From the NCBI RefSeq assembly GCF_018372215.1, contig NZ_JAHAJN010000001.1, positions 62,001-126,000 of the forward strand: a stretch of DNA of 64,000 nucleotides, written 5' to 3'. Below are positions 34,687 to 44,383 of the stretch, in pieces. Under the pieces are notes generated by a model. The model saw only the letters and a list, made by a program, of their open reading frames with translations. It was not told the origin of the DNA and searched no databases. This DNA comes from Negativicoccus succinicivorans. GTDB taxonomy: Bacteria; Bacillota; Negativicutes; Veillonellales; Negativicoccaceae. Numbering within the stretch: the first letter of the stretch is position 1; every line of letters begins with the position of its first letter. A program made the translations under genes and the position numbers.

Positions 34687-36472
34687 ATATATTCGTAATT
34701 TTTCGATCATCGCACATATTGACCATGGCAAGTCGACGCTGGCGGATCGCCTGATTGAAATTACCGGTGCTTTATCCCAGCGGGAGATGCAAGCACAGGT
34801 ATTGGACAATATGGAATTGGAAAAAGAACGGGGTATCACGATTAAATCACAATCCGTTCGTTTGCATTACCATGCCAAAGATGGCAAAGATTACATGTTG
34901 CATTTAATTGATACGCCCGGGCATGTCGATTTTAATTATGAAGTTTCCCGCAGCCTTTCTGCGTGTGAAGGGGTGCTTTTGGTTGTAGATGCAACCCAGG
35001 GAGTGCAGGCGCAAACCTTAGCCAATGTTTATTTGGCAGTGGATCATGATTTAGAGATTATTCCGGTCGTTAACAAGGTAGATTTACCAAGTGCAAATAC
35101 CGACTTGGTAAAAGCCGAGATCGAAAATGTTATCGGTCTTGATGCGCACGATGCCGCGATGATCTCCGCCAAGACAGGGTTGGGTGTACCAGATGTTCTG
35201 GAACAAATCGTCAAACGAATTCCTTCACCACCGGATTATAGCGATCGACCGTTGAAGGCGCTGGTATATGATTCTCATTTTGATCCTTACAAAGGTATTA
35301 TTGCTTACGTGCGAATCCATGAAGGGTCTGTCAAAGTGGGAGACCAAATACGGATGATGGCGACGGGCAAATCATTTGAGGTGACGGAAGTCGGATTTTT
35401 TGCGCCGCGAATGATGCCTACCCGGGAATTGAGTTGCGGTACGGTAGGGTATTTGGCTGCAAGCATTAAAAATGTTCACGACTGTCGAGTCGGCGATACG
35501 ATTACGACAGTGGAAAATGGTGCTGCCGAACCACTGCCCGGTTATCGTAAGGCGACCCCGATGGTGTATTGCGGATTGTATCCGGTGGACAGCAAAGATT
35601 ACGGCAATTTACGCGATGCATTGGACAAGCTGAATTTAAATGATGCGTCGCTGGTATATGAAGCAGAAACTTCGCTTGCGTTGGGGTTCGGATTCCGCTG
35701 CGGCTTTCTCGGTTTGTTGCATATGGACGTAATCCAAGAACGTCTGGAACGAGAATATCAGTTGAATTTGATCACGACAGCACCTTCGGTTATTTATCAT
35801 GTCTATACCACGGACGGAAACATGATCGCAGTAGACAACCCCGCTCATTTGCCTGATCCGACGGTAATTGATCATATCGAGGAGCCGTTTGTAAAGGCTA
35901 CCATCATGCTACCGTCCGATCTTGTCGGAGCCGTCATGGAACTTGCGCAGGAACGTCGCGGTGAGTATCATACAATGACATACATTGACGAGACTCGGGT
36001 CGCACTCGAGTACTATTTACCGTTGAATGAAATCATTTACGATTTCTTTGACAAGCTGAAATCCGGAACACGGGGCTATGCGTCTTTGGATTATGAGCTC
36101 TTTGGGTATAGACCGGCGGATATGGTCAAACTCGATATTCTGCTGAATGGAGACTTAGTGGATGCGTTGAGTACTATCGTTCACCGAAGCTCGGCACCGT
36201 CACGCGGTCGGGCACTGGCATTGAAGCTGAAAGATATTATTCCGCGCCAAATGTTCGAAATTCCGATTCAAGCGGCAATAGGCAATAAAATTATTGCTCG
36301 TGAAACCGTTAAAGCGATGCGCAAAGATGTACTTTCAAAATGTTATGGCGGCGATATCACACGTAAACGCAAACTGCTCGAAAAACAAAAAGAAGGTAAG
36401 AAGCGCATGAAGCAGGTCGGCAGCGTTGAGATTCCGCAAGAGGCGTTTATGGCGATTTTGAAAGACGATTAA
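34676..36472 (+). CDS. lepA: Elongation factor 4 (LepA)
   Basis: A 598-residue translational GTPase that back-translocates or rescues stalled ribosomes. The G1 motif is AHIDHGKSTLADRLIE, G3 is DTPGHVDFNYEVSRS and G4 is VNKVDLPSA, followed by EF-G-like domains and the LepA-specific C-terminus. The start is GTG, with AAGGGGAG upstream and an overlap with mnmA. Confidence 0.97.
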   Translation: MSTEYIRNFSIIAHIDHGKSTLADRLIEITGALSQREMQAQVLDNMELEKERGITIKSQSVRLHYHAKDGKDYMLHLIDTPGHVDFNYEVSRSLSACEGVLLVVDATQGVQAQTLANVYLAVDHDLEIIPVVNKVDLPSANTDLVKAEIENVIGLDAHDAAMISAKTGLGVPDVLEQIVKRIPSPPDYSDRPLKALVYDSHFDPYKGIIAYVRIHEGSVKVGDQIRMMATGKSFEVTEVGFFAPRMMPTRELSCGTVGYLAASIKNVHDCRVGDTITTVENGAAEPLPGYRKATPMVYCGLYPVDSKDYGNLRDALDKLNLNDASLVYEAETSLALGFGFRCGFLGLLHMDVIQERLEREYQLNLITTAPSVIYHVYTTDGNMIAVDNPAHLPDPTVIDHIEEPFVKATIMLPSDLVGAVMELAQERRGEYHTMTYIDETRVALEYYLPLNEIIYDFFDKLKSGTRGYASLDYELFGYRPADMVKLDILLNGDLVDALSTIVHRSSAPSRGRALALKLKDIIPRQMFEIPIQAAIGNKIIARETVKAMRKDVLSKCYGGDITRKRKLLEKQKEGKKRMKQVGSVEIPQEAFMAILKDD

Positions 36473-36473
36473 G

Positions 36474-37613
36474 ATGAGCACAGGAATTTATGTTCATATT
36501 CCTTTTTGCGCAAGCCACTGTCATTATTGCCATTTTTACTCTGCCGTGGTTCGCGAAGAAATGTATGATTTTTACTTGGCGGCATTGTTGAAAGAAATTG
36601 CCAATCGACCGCTGAGTTCCTTTTCCGATCATGTGGACAGCATTTACTTTGGGGGCGGGACACCGTCCCTTTTTGGCGTGCAACGAATTCATGACGTGTT
36701 ATTGGCACTCCGTGAACGCTTTGCTGTACAGAACACCGCGGAAGTAACTTTGGAAATGAATCCCGACGGGATCACTCGCAGTGATTTAGAAGCTTACTAT
36801 GCGGCAGGGATTAATCGTTTAAGCGTAGGGGTACAAACCTTTCGTGATGATTTACTGCAGCGGATCGGACGTATCCACCGCGCGCAGGACGCTCGACGGG
36901 TTATCAAAGATGCGGCATACATCGGTTTTAAAAATATCACTCTTGATTTAATGTATGGTCTTCCCGGACAATCCGCCGCCGATTTTAAAGAGTCGCTCGT
37001 GAAGGCGGTGCACTTACCGATCACGCATATTTCCGTTTACGGATTGATTGTTGAACCGGGGACTTTATTTGCTCGGTTGGCAGAACGAGGGCGCTTGGTC
37101 TTGCCGCCGGAAGAAACCGAATGGGAAATGTATCAGACTATGGTACGTACGCTACCGCAATATGGTTTCTCTCGTTATGAAATTGCCAATTTTGCAAAAT
37201 CAGGCTACGAAGCAGTACATAATCAAAAATATTGGCGCTATGAACCGTATATCGGGTTCGGTGCGGCCGCTGTTTCCTTTGATGGAAATGTTCGCTACAG
37301 CCATGTTGCGGATTGGCAGGCCTATATAAAGCAGATCGACAGTGCGCGATGGATACCGCAAGACGTAGAAAGCATTGACCGTCAAACCGCAATGGAAGAA
37401 TATTGCTTCATGAATTTACGCCGTCGGAGCGGTATTTCCATGTCCTCGTTTGCCACTAAATTTGGTGTTACACTTCAGGAAACTTATGGAAAAGAATTAC
37501 AAACACTGCTGGAAGAAAGGCTTTTGTATCGTGCTACCGCCGATACGATAACACTTACACGCCGTGGCGCAGAAGTGGCTAACCAAGTGTTTACTTACTT
37601 TATCCGCACATAA
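36474..37613 (+). CDS. hemW: Radical SAM heme chaperone HemW
   Basis: A 379-residue radical-SAM protein related to coproporphyrinogen dehydrogenase. The cluster motif CASHCHYC (CxxxCxxC) is at residues about 11-18 in YVHIPFCASHCHYCHFYS, followed by YFGGGTPSLFG. HemW binds heme and delivers it to respiratory proteins, and it often follows lepA as here. It is not expected to be the HemN enzyme itself, because the lepA-linked form is HemW. Confidence 0.92.
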   Translation: MSTGIYVHIPFCASHCHYCHFYSAVVREEMYDFYLAALLKEIANRPLSSFSDHVDSIYFGGGTPSLFGVQRIHDVLLALRERFAVQNTAEVTLEMNPDGITRSDLEAYYAAGINRLSVGVQTFRDDLLQRIGRIHRAQDARRVIKDAAYIGFKNITLDLMYGLPGQSAADFKESLVKAVHLPITHISVYGLIVEPGTLFARLAERGRLVLPPEETEWEMYQTMVRTLPQYGFSRYEIANFAKSGYEAVHNQKYWRYEPYIGFGAAAVSFDGNVRYSHVADWQAYIKQIDSARWIPQDVESIDRQTAMEEYCFMNLRRRSGISMSSFATKFGVTLQETYGKELQTLLEERLLYRATADTITLTRRGAEVANQVFTYFIRT

Positions 37614-37625
37614 AAACAAAATAAT

Positions 37626-37654
37626 TTGACTTTTTCACCTTTTCATGATAAATT
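37626..37654 (+). promoter_or_regulatory. Promoter of hrcA-grpE-dnaK-dnaJ
   Basis: TTGACT (37626-37631), a 17-base spacer and TAAATT (37649-37654), directly before the CIRCE element. Confidence 0.8.
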
Positions 37655-37665
37655 ATGTAATAGAT

Positions 37666-37692
37666 TTAGCACTCGACGGATAAGAGTGCTAA
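37666..37692 (+). promoter_or_regulatory. CIRCE operator
   Basis: TTAGCACTC (37666-37674), 9-base spacer, GAGTGCTAA (37684-37692). This is the exact HrcA-binding consensus, placed between promoter and hrcA start, so HrcA represses the operon in the absence of heat stress. Confidence 0.98.
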
Positions 37693-37711
37693 TAAGACAG
37701 AGGTGATAACG

Positions 37712-38749
37712 ATGAAAGAACGTAAACAAATTATTTTACGTGCGATCGTTCAAAGCTATATTGCCACTGCCGAGCCGGTCGGCTCACGTACGATTGCTCG
37801 AATTTATGATTTAGGTATCAGTCCGGCTACCATACGTAACGAAATGCAGGATTTGGAATGGATGGGGTATTTAGAGCAACCGCATACTTCTGCCGGCCGT
37901 ATTCCTTCACTAAAGGGGTATCGGTTTTATGTGGACAGCCTAATGCAACCGGGTGAAGTCAGTCGGGAAGAAGCGACTGCGATTAAGGACTGGTTTACCT
38001 TTGAGAACACGCAAACACAAGAAATTTTTAGTGAAGCGGCTCGTATTTTATCAGGCCTGACGCATAATCTTTCGTTGGCTGTGACAGATGAGTCGCAACA
38101 TGCGGTTTTCAATTACATCCAATTTTTACCGCTGGATGACAACCGCGCCATTTTGCTCCTCGTAACGACTGACGGCAGCGTGGATCATTCCACGTTTATA
38201 ATGCCCGCCGGGGTGACGTTGTTGAAGTTGCAGGATTTTGCGTTGCAGCTGAATCGCGCGTTACATGGGCGTGAATTGCGGGAGATTACTACAGAACTTA
38301 TGCAGGAATTGCAGCAGGACTTTTGGGTCGAACCCCAAGTGATGTTCAGTACGCTGGATACGATTCAGAACACGGTCGGCAAGAATCGCGAAATTTTTAC
38401 CGACGGTGTCAGTGAGTTAATTCGCCAGCCGGAGTTTAAGGACTTGGGCAAGTTGCAAGAGTTGATGCAACTTTTGGAAGAGAGCAAGCAACTCGCTGAT
38501 CTTATAAGCCATTCGCCGTCGACTGCGCTTACAGTACGCATCGGGCCGGAAACGGGGATTGCCGCATTGCATAACTATAGTGTGGTACAAGCACAATTTT
38601 TTGATCAACAAAAACTGGTAGGTAGCGTAGCGGTCATCGGGCCGACACGCATGGAATATGATAAAATTGTTTCGCTGTTGCATATGATGCAGCAAAAAGT
38701 GAATTTCGTCTTACGAACAGGAAAAGCAGATGGAGATGAGGTGCGTTAA
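37712..38749 (+). CDS. hrcA: Heat-inducible transcription repressor HrcA
   Basis: A 345-residue repressor of class-I heat-shock genes that binds CIRCE. The winged-helix N-terminus (PVGSRTIARIYDLGISPATIRN, quoted in part: GISPATIRNEMQDLEWMG) and the GAF-like dimerisation part are visible. AGGTGA is 5 bases before the ATG at 37712; a GTG at 37703 is the in-frame alternative inside that site. Confidence 0.96.
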   Translation: MKERKQIILRAIVQSYIATAEPVGSRTIARIYDLGISPATIRNEMQDLEWMGYLEQPHTSAGRIPSLKGYRFYVDSLMQPGEVSREEATAIKDWFTFENTQTQEIFSEAARILSGLTHNLSLAVTDESQHAVFNYIQFLPLDDNRAILLLVTTDGSVDHSTFIMPAGVTLLKLQDFALQLNRALHGRELREITTELMQELQQDFWVEPQVMFSTLDTIQNTVGKNREIFTDGVSELIRQPEFKDLGKLQELMQLLEESKQLADLISHSPSTALTVRIGPETGIAALHNYSVVQAQFFDQQKLVGSVAVIGPTRMEYDKIVSLLHMMQQKVNFVLRTGKADGDEVR

Positions 38750-39307
38750 TTGAATCCGGAATACAAGGAAGAACAAAACAAAGCAACCGAAGTCGATGGA
38801 GATACGGTTGACGAATCGAAAATTGTCGGTGAACAGGAAGACTCTGCATTCGCGGCAGAGATTGCTGAGTTGACACAAAAGTGGGAAGACAGTGAACGCT
38901 TACGCTTACGTTTGCAAGCTGATTTTGATAACGCCCGAAGGCGTTATCGTCAAGAGCGTGCAGAACTGAACGACAGCGCGCAAGCGGAAGTGATTACAAG
39001 TTTATTGCCGATTTTAGATGAGTTTGAAAGAGCCTTGTCACATCCTGTAGAAGGTGTAGATGAAAAATTTTTAGAAGGATTTCAGCTGATTTATCGTAAG
39101 TTGGTGGATTTACTGAAAGCCTATAAAGTGGAAGAAATCCTTGCTTTAGGTGAGCAGATGGATCCGAATTATCATGAAGCCGTCATGCGTCTGGCGACCG
39201 ACGATAAACCGGAAGGGGAAATTACCGCGGTATTCAAAAAAGGTTACCGCATGAATGATAAAGTACTACGCGCAGCACAGGTGCAAGTAGCGCACCAAGA
39301 AGACTAA
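38750..39307 (+). CDS. grpE: Nucleotide exchange factor GrpE
   Basis: A 185-residue DnaK nucleotide exchange factor. It has an acidic disordered N-terminus, a long coiled coil (ELTQKWEDSERLRLRLQADF) and the C-terminal beta domain with VEEILALGEQMDPNYHEAVM. The start is a TTG immediately after the hrcA stop with GAGGTG upstream. Confidence 0.95.
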   Translation: MNPEYKEEQNKATEVDGDTVDESKIVGEQEDSAFAAEIAELTQKWEDSERLRLRLQADFDNARRRYRQERAELNDSAQAEVITSLLPILDEFERALSHPVEGVDEKFLEGFQLIYRKLVDLLKAYKVEEILALGEQMDPNYHEAVMRLATDDKPEGEITAVFKKGYRMNDKVLRAAQVQVAHQED

Positions 39308-39321
39308 GGGGGAAATTTAGA

Positions 39322-41172
39322 ATGGGAAAAGTAATAGGCATTGACTTAGGTACAACCAACTCGGTAGTCGCGGTTATGGAAGGCGGCGAACCGGTAGTTA
39401 TTACAAATGCGGAAGGCTCGCGCTTAACACCGTCGGTCGTCGGCTTTTCGAAGACCGGTGAGCGTTTAGTGGGACAACTTGCGAAACGCCAAGCAGTATC
39501 CAATCCGGATCGTACAATCAGTTCCATTAAACGTCACATGGGAACCGATTATAAAGTAAACATCGATGACAAAGCGTATACGCCGCAGGAAATTTCCGCG
39601 ATGGTTTTGCAAAAGCTCAAACAGGATGCGGAAGCATACTTGGGAGAAAAAGTAGAAAAAGCTGTTATCACGGTGCCGGCATACTTTACAGACAGTCAGC
39701 GCCAAGCTACAAAAGACGCCGGCGCGATTGCCGGTCTGGAAGTATTACGTATTATCAATGAACCGACGGCAGCCGCATTAGCGTATGGACTTGATAAAGA
39801 TGAAGCGCACACCATTCTTGTGTTCGACTTGGGTGGCGGTACGTTTGACGTTTCCATTCTGGATCTGGCCGAAGGCGTTTTTGAAGTCAAAGCTACGCAG
39901 GGAAACAACCATCTCGGTGGTGATGACTTCGATAAAAAGGTTATGGACTGGATTATCGGAGAATTCAAAAAGACCAATGGTGTCGACTTGAGCCGGGACA
40001 AAATGGCATTGCAGCGTTTAAAAGAAGCAGCGGAAAAAGCAAAGATTGAATTGTCCGGCGTGCTCTCTACAAATATCAACTTGCCATTTATTTCGGCCGA
40101 CTCCAACGGTCAGCCGATGCACTTGGACTTGAATCTTTCCCGTGCTAAATTCAATGAATTAACCGAAGATTTGGTACAGGCAACTATGGAGCCGACCCGT
40201 AAAGCGATTGCGGATTCGGGATTGGCAGTAAGGGACATTGACAAGATTCTTTTGGTTGGCGGATCCAGTCGTATCCCGGCTGTTCAGGAAGCGATCCAAA
40301 AAATCTTGGGCAAAGAACCCAGCAAAGGTATTAACCCTGATGAATCGGTAGCGATCGGTGCAGCGGTTCAGGCTGGCGTATTAGTCGGTGAAGTCAAAGA
40401 CGTGCTGCTGCTGGATGTTACCCCACTTTCCTTGGGGATTGAAACATTGGGCGGAGTATTCACGAAAATTATTGATCGCAATACGACCATCCCGACGTCG
40501 AAGAGCCAAGTATTCTCGACCGCGGCGGATAATCAGCCTGCCGTAGACATTCATGTCTTGCAAGGCGAACGTAACATGGCAGCGGATAATAAGACGCTGG
40601 GCCGTTTTGAACTGAGCGGCATTCCTGCGGCACCTCGTGGAGTACCACAAATTCAGGTTACTTTTGATATTGATGCGAATGGTATCGTACATGTATCCGC
40701 TAAAGACTTGGGCACCGGTAAAGAACAGACAATTACAATTACGTCTTCGAGCGGCCTTTCCGACGATGAAATTGAGCGCATGGTAAAAGAGGCGAAATTG
40801 CACGAAGAGGAAGACGAAAAGAAAAAAGAAGAAGTGGAAGTTCGCAATAATGCCGACTCTTTAGTTTACCAAGGAGAAAAAACGCTGAAAGACCTTGGTG
40901 ATAAAGTTGATGCGGCACAAAAACAAAAAGTAGAAACGGCGATTGCCGATCTGAAAGAAGCGCTGGCCGGTACTGATGTAGAGGCCATTAAAGCGAAGGC
41001 GGAAGCATTAAGCACACCGCTGCACGAGTTGGCAAGCAAGTTGTATGAACAGGCCAATGCACAACAACAGTCGCAGGCAAATAACGGTCAGCAACAAACA
41101 ACGCAACAGGAGACGAATGACGGCACCGTCGATGGCGATTACAAAGTCATGGACGATGAAGATAAAAAATAA
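39322..41172 (+). CDS. dnaK: Chaperone DnaK (Hsp70)
   Basis: A 616-residue Hsp70. IGIDLGTTNSVVAVMEGG, VFDLGGGTFDVSIL and LVGGSSRIPAVQE mark the ATPase domain. The lid ends in a Gln/Asn-rich tail and the acidic end VDGDYKVMDDEDKK. The N-terminal domain lacks the 24-residue insertion found in Gram-negative DnaK, a Firmicutes trait. GGGGGAAAT precedes the ATG. Confidence 0.98.
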   Translation: MGKVIGIDLGTTNSVVAVMEGGEPVVITNAEGSRLTPSVVGFSKTGERLVGQLAKRQAVSNPDRTISSIKRHMGTDYKVNIDDKAYTPQEISAMVLQKLKQDAEAYLGEKVEKAVITVPAYFTDSQRQATKDAGAIAGLEVLRIINEPTAAALAYGLDKDEAHTILVFDLGGGTFDVSILDLAEGVFEVKATQGNNHLGGDDFDKKVMDWIIGEFKKTNGVDLSRDKMALQRLKEAAEKAKIELSGVLSTNINLPFISADSNGQPMHLDLNLSRAKFNELTEDLVQATMEPTRKAIADSGLAVRDIDKILLVGGSSRIPAVQEAIQKILGKEPSKGINPDESVAIGAAVQAGVLVGEVKDVLLLDVTPLSLGIETLGGVFTKIIDRNTTIPTSKSQVFSTAADNQPAVDIHVLQGERNMAADNKTLGRFELSGIPAAPRGVPQIQVTFDIDANGIVHVSAKDLGTGKEQTITITSSSGLSDDEIERMVKEAKLHEEEDEKKKEEVEVRNNADSLVYQGEKTLKDLGDKVDAAQKQKVETAIADLKEALAGTDVEAIKAKAEALSTPLHELASKLYEQANAQQQSQANNGQQQTTQQETNDGTVDGDYKVMDDEDKK

Positions 41173-41190
41173 TGACAGAGGAAGTTTGGC

Positions 41191-42345
41191 ATGAGCGATC
41201 AGAATTATTATGACGTACTGGGGGTCAATAAGGACGCCAGTGCTGATGAGATAAAAAAAGCTTACCGTAAAATGGCTCGGAAATATCATCCTGATTTAAA
41301 TAAGGATGATCCGAAAACAGCGGAAGCCAAATTTAAAGAGGTCAATGAAGCCTATGAAACGCTTTCGGATGAATCCAAGCGTGCGCAGTATGACCAATTT
41401 GGTCATACTGCGTATCAGCAGGCCGGTCAAACGGGCGGCTTCGGTGGTTTCGGCGGTTTCGGCGGAGCGCAAGGCGGATTTGGCGGATTCGGTGATTTGG
41501 GTGACATCTTCGGCAGCTTTTTCGGCGGTGGTGGAGCTCGGCAAACGGGGCCGATACGCGGCGCGGATTTGCGCTACGATTTGGAAATCACTTTGGAAGA
41601 AGCCGCTGTGGGCGTAGAAAAAGAATTTAGTATTGTCAAAGACGAAGTTTGCCCCCATTGTCACGGTGATGGTGCCGAACCGGGAACCAGCGTGCAAACC
41701 TGTCCGCAATGTCACGGTACCGGGCAGGAGCAAGTCGTACGGAATACGCCCTTAGGTCAAATGATGAGTGTGCATACCTGTTCGCGTTGCCAAGGTCGAG
41801 GAAAAGTTATCGAGTCTCCGTGTCATGAATGTCGCGGCAGCGGTAAAGTTCAGAAAAAACGTAAGCTTCGCGTGAAAATTCCAGCCGGTGTGGACACCGA
41901 TTCGCGGATTCGTTTAGCCGGTGAAGGCGGTTTAGGAGAACGCGGCGGGGAAACGGGCGATTTGTATGTGTATATCTATGTTCAGCCACATGCGCGTTTC
42001 CAACGTCGTGGTGCGGATCTTTTTTGTGAAGCGGAAGTCTCGTTTCCGACAGCCGCTATGGGGGGGACGATTCAGCTCGACACGCTGTTCGGCAAAGTGG
42101 AGTTAAAAATTCCCCACGGCACTCCCGGAGGAAAGACATTTCGTCTTTCCGGTCAAGGACTGCCATCGTTGCGAAGCGATCGCAAAGGCGATTTAAATGT
42201 ACGGGTCACGATCGGCGTACCGCGCAGTTTATCCTCCGAGCAGCGAGCGGCTTTGCTGAAATACAGCGAGTGCATGGGCGACAGCACCGTCAATAAAGAA
42301 GAACCGTCTTTTTTTGATAAACTGAAGGATAAATTGAATAATTAG
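41191..42345 (+). CDS. dnaJ: Co-chaperone DnaJ (Hsp40)
   Basis: A 384-residue type I DnaJ. The J domain (HPD in KYHPDLNKDD), a Gly-Phe-rich region (residues about 76-113), and four CxxCxGxG zinc repeats (CPHCHGDG, CPQCHGTG, CSRCQGRG, CHECRGSG) are all present. It stimulates DnaK ATPase and delivers substrates. It is the last gene of the heat-shock operon. Confidence 0.98.
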   Translation: MSDQNYYDVLGVNKDASADEIKKAYRKMARKYHPDLNKDDPKTAEAKFKEVNEAYETLSDESKRAQYDQFGHTAYQQAGQTGGFGGFGGFGGAQGGFGGFGDLGDIFGSFFGGGGARQTGPIRGADLRYDLEITLEEAAVGVEKEFSIVKDEVCPHCHGDGAEPGTSVQTCPQCHGTGQEQVVRNTPLGQMMSVHTCSRCQGRGKVIESPCHECRGSGKVQKKRKLRVKIPAGVDTDSRIRLAGEGGLGERGGETGDLYVYIYVQPHARFQRRGADLFCEAEVSFPTAAMGGTIQLDTLFGKVELKIPHGTPGGKTFRLSGQGLPSLRSDRKGDLNVRVTIGVPRSLSSEQRAALLKYSECMGDSTVNKEEPSFFDKLKDKLNN

Positions 42346-42347
42346 TA

Positions 42348-42378
42348 AAAAAACGAGACGCGGACGCGCCTCGTTTTT
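42348..42378 (+). terminator. Terminator after dnaJ
   Basis: AAAACGAG pairs with CTCGTTTT and CGCG with CGCG around a GA loop, with single-base mismatches in the stem, followed by T5. Confidence 0.85.
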
Positions 42379-42379
42379 C

Positions 42380-42408
42380 TTGCATGACAAGTAAAAAAAC
42401 ATTACAAT
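42380..42408 (+). promoter_or_regulatory. Promoter of mtaB
   Basis: TTGCAT (42380-42385), 17-base spacer, TACAAT (42403-42408), 38 bases before the mtaB start. Confidence 0.65.
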
Positions 42409-42446
42409 GAATCAAATTACTAAATTGCGACGGAGAGGAAATCAAT

Positions 42447-43757
42447 TTGAAGACAGTTTCGTTTTTAACCCTGGGTTGTAAAGTAAATCAGTATGACACC
42501 GATGCGATGCGCAGCCTTTTTTTTGCGCGCGGATATGAAGAGGTATCTGCGAAAGACAAAGCGGATATTTGTGTCATTAATACCTGTTCGGTAACGCATA
42601 TCGGTGAACGCAAATCGCGTCAAATGATTCGTCGTGCCAAACGTTTGAATCCGCAGACAAAAATTATTGTGACGGGTTGCTATGCACAACTGGATCCGAA
42701 AACAATTCAACAAATTGACGGGGTTAATCTGATTATCGGTACGCAGGATCGAGCCAAGGTGGTCGATTTGATTGAGGCGTACGGATCTTCTTCACAAGCG
42801 CATAATGCGGTGCATGATATTTTTGAAACGAGTCAATTCGAAGAATTGAATTGGGCACATCCGGCTTCCAATCGTGCCCGTTCATACTTAAAAATTCAAG
42901 AAGGTTGCAACAATTATTGCGCCTTTTGCATTATTCCTTATACTCGTGGTAAATTGAAATCCAGAGGAGTGGAAGATATTTATCATGAAGCTCGAAGATT
43001 GGATGAGCAAGGATTTAAAGAAGTCGTTTTAACGGGTATTCATTTGGGGAATTACGGCGTGGACCTGGGACGGCAAGTGGACTTGGCTGACGTTGTCAAG
43101 ATGCTGCTCGAGCGTACACATATTTCAAGAATTCGACTCGGTTCCATTGAATCGGTTGAGATTTCTGAAGAATTAGTGGATCTGATTGCCACGAATGAAC
43201 GTGTATGTCCACATCTGCACTTGCCTTTGCAATCGGGATCGGAAGAAATTTTGCGGAAAATGCGCCGTCATTATCATCTGCAAGAATATGTGGATCTTAT
43301 TTCATCATTACGTGCAAGAATTCCCGATTTGGCAGTTACTACTGACCTAATCGTAGGCTTTCCCGGCGAAACGGCAGAGCTTTTTACGGAAACGATGGCA
43401 ACGTTGAAAAAATTGCGTTTTGCAGGTGTGCACGTGTTTCCTTATTCCAAGCGCAACGGTACGGCGGCAGCGAAGTTTCCGGATCAAGTTCCTGAAGCGG
43501 TTAAAAAAGAGCGAGTGCATGCCGCAGAAAAAGTGGCGGAGCAAACGGCCACTGATTATCGGCGCTTTTTTATCGGGAAAACCACGAATGTTTTATTGGA
43601 ACAACAAACGGAAGATGGTGCATGGAAAGGCTTTACACCTCATTATTGCCAGCTAAAAATCAAAGGCGAGGGACTGAAAGCAGGTATGATTTGTTCGACA
43701 CGAGTCGTCTCTGACGACGGAGCCATGTTGATCGGAGAAAGAATCGAGGAGGGGTAA
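42447..43757 (+). CDS. mtaB: tRNA (t6A37) methylthiotransferase MtaB
   Basis: A 436-residue radical-SAM methylthiotransferase converting t6A to ms2t6A at tRNA position 37. The N-terminal UPF0004 domain supplies Cys in LTLGCKVNQYD, NTCSVT and TGCYAQ; the radical-SAM cluster is in GCNNYCAFCIIPYTRG; a TRAM-like domain ends the protein. The start is TTG with GGAGAGG upstream. The dnaJ-neighbouring location is typical in Firmicutes. Confidence 0.95.
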   Translation: MKTVSFLTLGCKVNQYDTDAMRSLFFARGYEEVSAKDKADICVINTCSVTHIGERKSRQMIRRAKRLNPQTKIIVTGCYAQLDPKTIQQIDGVNLIIGTQDRAKVVDLIEAYGSSSQAHNAVHDIFETSQFEELNWAHPASNRARSYLKIQEGCNNYCAFCIIPYTRGKLKSRGVEDIYHEARRLDEQGFKEVVLTGIHLGNYGVDLGRQVDLADVVKMLLERTHISRIRLGSIESVEISEELVDLIATNERVCPHLHLPLQSGSEEILRKMRRHYHLQEYVDLISSLRARIPDLAVTTDLIVGFPGETAELFTETMATLKKLRFAGVHVFPYSKRNGTAAAKFPDQVPEAVKKERVHAAEKVAEQTATDYRRFFIGKTTNVLLEQQTEDGAWKGFTPHYCQLKIKGEGLKAGMICSTRVVSDDGAMLIGERIEEG

Positions 43758-43759
43758 CC

Positions 43760-44113
43760 ATGGAAGACTGTATTTTTTGTCAAATTGCAAACGGTACGAT
43801 TCCCAGTTCGAAAGTTTTTGAAAATGATGATTTTGTTGCCTTCAATGACCTTGCACCAACGGCACCGGTACATGTTTTGGTGGTACCTAAACAACATGTT
43901 CAAAGCATCAATCAAATTACGGATGCCGAAACGGAAGACCAATTTGCACATTTTTTCAGCACCGTACAAGCGGTGGCAAGCCAACTCGGCCTTACCGAAA
44001 ACGGCTATCGTGTCGTTATCAACACAGGTGCTGACGGTGGTCAGACGGTACCCCATTTTCATGCGCATATAATCGGCGGTAAGGCGTTAGGTTGGCCTCC
44101 GTTTGCAGATTGA
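43760..44113 (+). CDS. HIT family (histidine triad) protein
   Basis: A 117-residue HINT-type nucleotide hydrolase or transferase. The histidine triad is in TVPHFHAHIIGG and the N-terminus CIFCQIANGTIPSSKVFE is family-like. It hydrolyses purine nucleoside phosphoramidates in known relatives; substrate here is unknown. It starts 2 bases after mtaB. Its stop codon overlaps the rpsU -35 box. Confidence 0.95.
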   Translation: MEDCIFCQIANGTIPSSKVFENDDFVAFNDLAPTAPVHVLVVPKQHVQSINQITDAETEDQFAHFFSTVQAVASQLGLTENGYRVVINTGADGGQTVPHFHAHIIGGKALGWPPFAD

Positions 44114-44138
44114 CAAATGCAGCATCGGGGCTTATAAT
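44110..44138 (+). promoter_or_regulatory. Consensus promoter of rpsU-yqeY
   Basis: A perfect TTGACA (44110-44115), 17-base spacer and perfect TATAAT (44133-44138). It is the only full-consensus promoter noticed in the window and drives rpsU. Confidence 0.93.
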
Positions 44139-44189
44139 TTTAATTAGTGCAATTGCACCCCATAAGACTATTTGGAGGGAGGGATATCA

Positions 44190-44366
44190 ATGTCTGAAAT
44201 CAGAGTTAAAAAGGGCGAGTCTTTCGATAGTGCTCTTCGCAGATTTAAACGTTCCTGCCAAAAAGCCGGGGTTCTTTCTGAAGTAAGAAAACGCGAACAT
44301 TATGAAAAGCCGAGCGTTCGTCGTAAAAAGAAATCGGAAGCGGCCAGAAAACGTAAATTCAAATAA
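44190..44366 (+). CDS. rpsU: 30S ribosomal protein S21
   Basis: A 58-residue S21. MSEIRVKKGESFDSALRRF and the basic tail RKKKSEAARKRKFK are diagnostic. The ATG at 44190 has GGAGGGAGGG upstream; an in-frame TTG at 44172 falls in that site. It is a late assembling protein of the 30S platform near the anti-Shine-Dalgarno region. Confidence 0.97.
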   Translation: MSEIRVKKGESFDSALRRFKRSCQKAGVLSEVRKREHYEKPSVRRKKKSEAARKRKFK

Positions 44367-44383
44367 CGAGAAGGTGAAAGTTG

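Noticed and set aside
41420..41540. Gly-Phe repeats in dnaJ as a tandem repeat element
   Set aside because: This is the normal Gly-Phe-rich linker of DnaJ.
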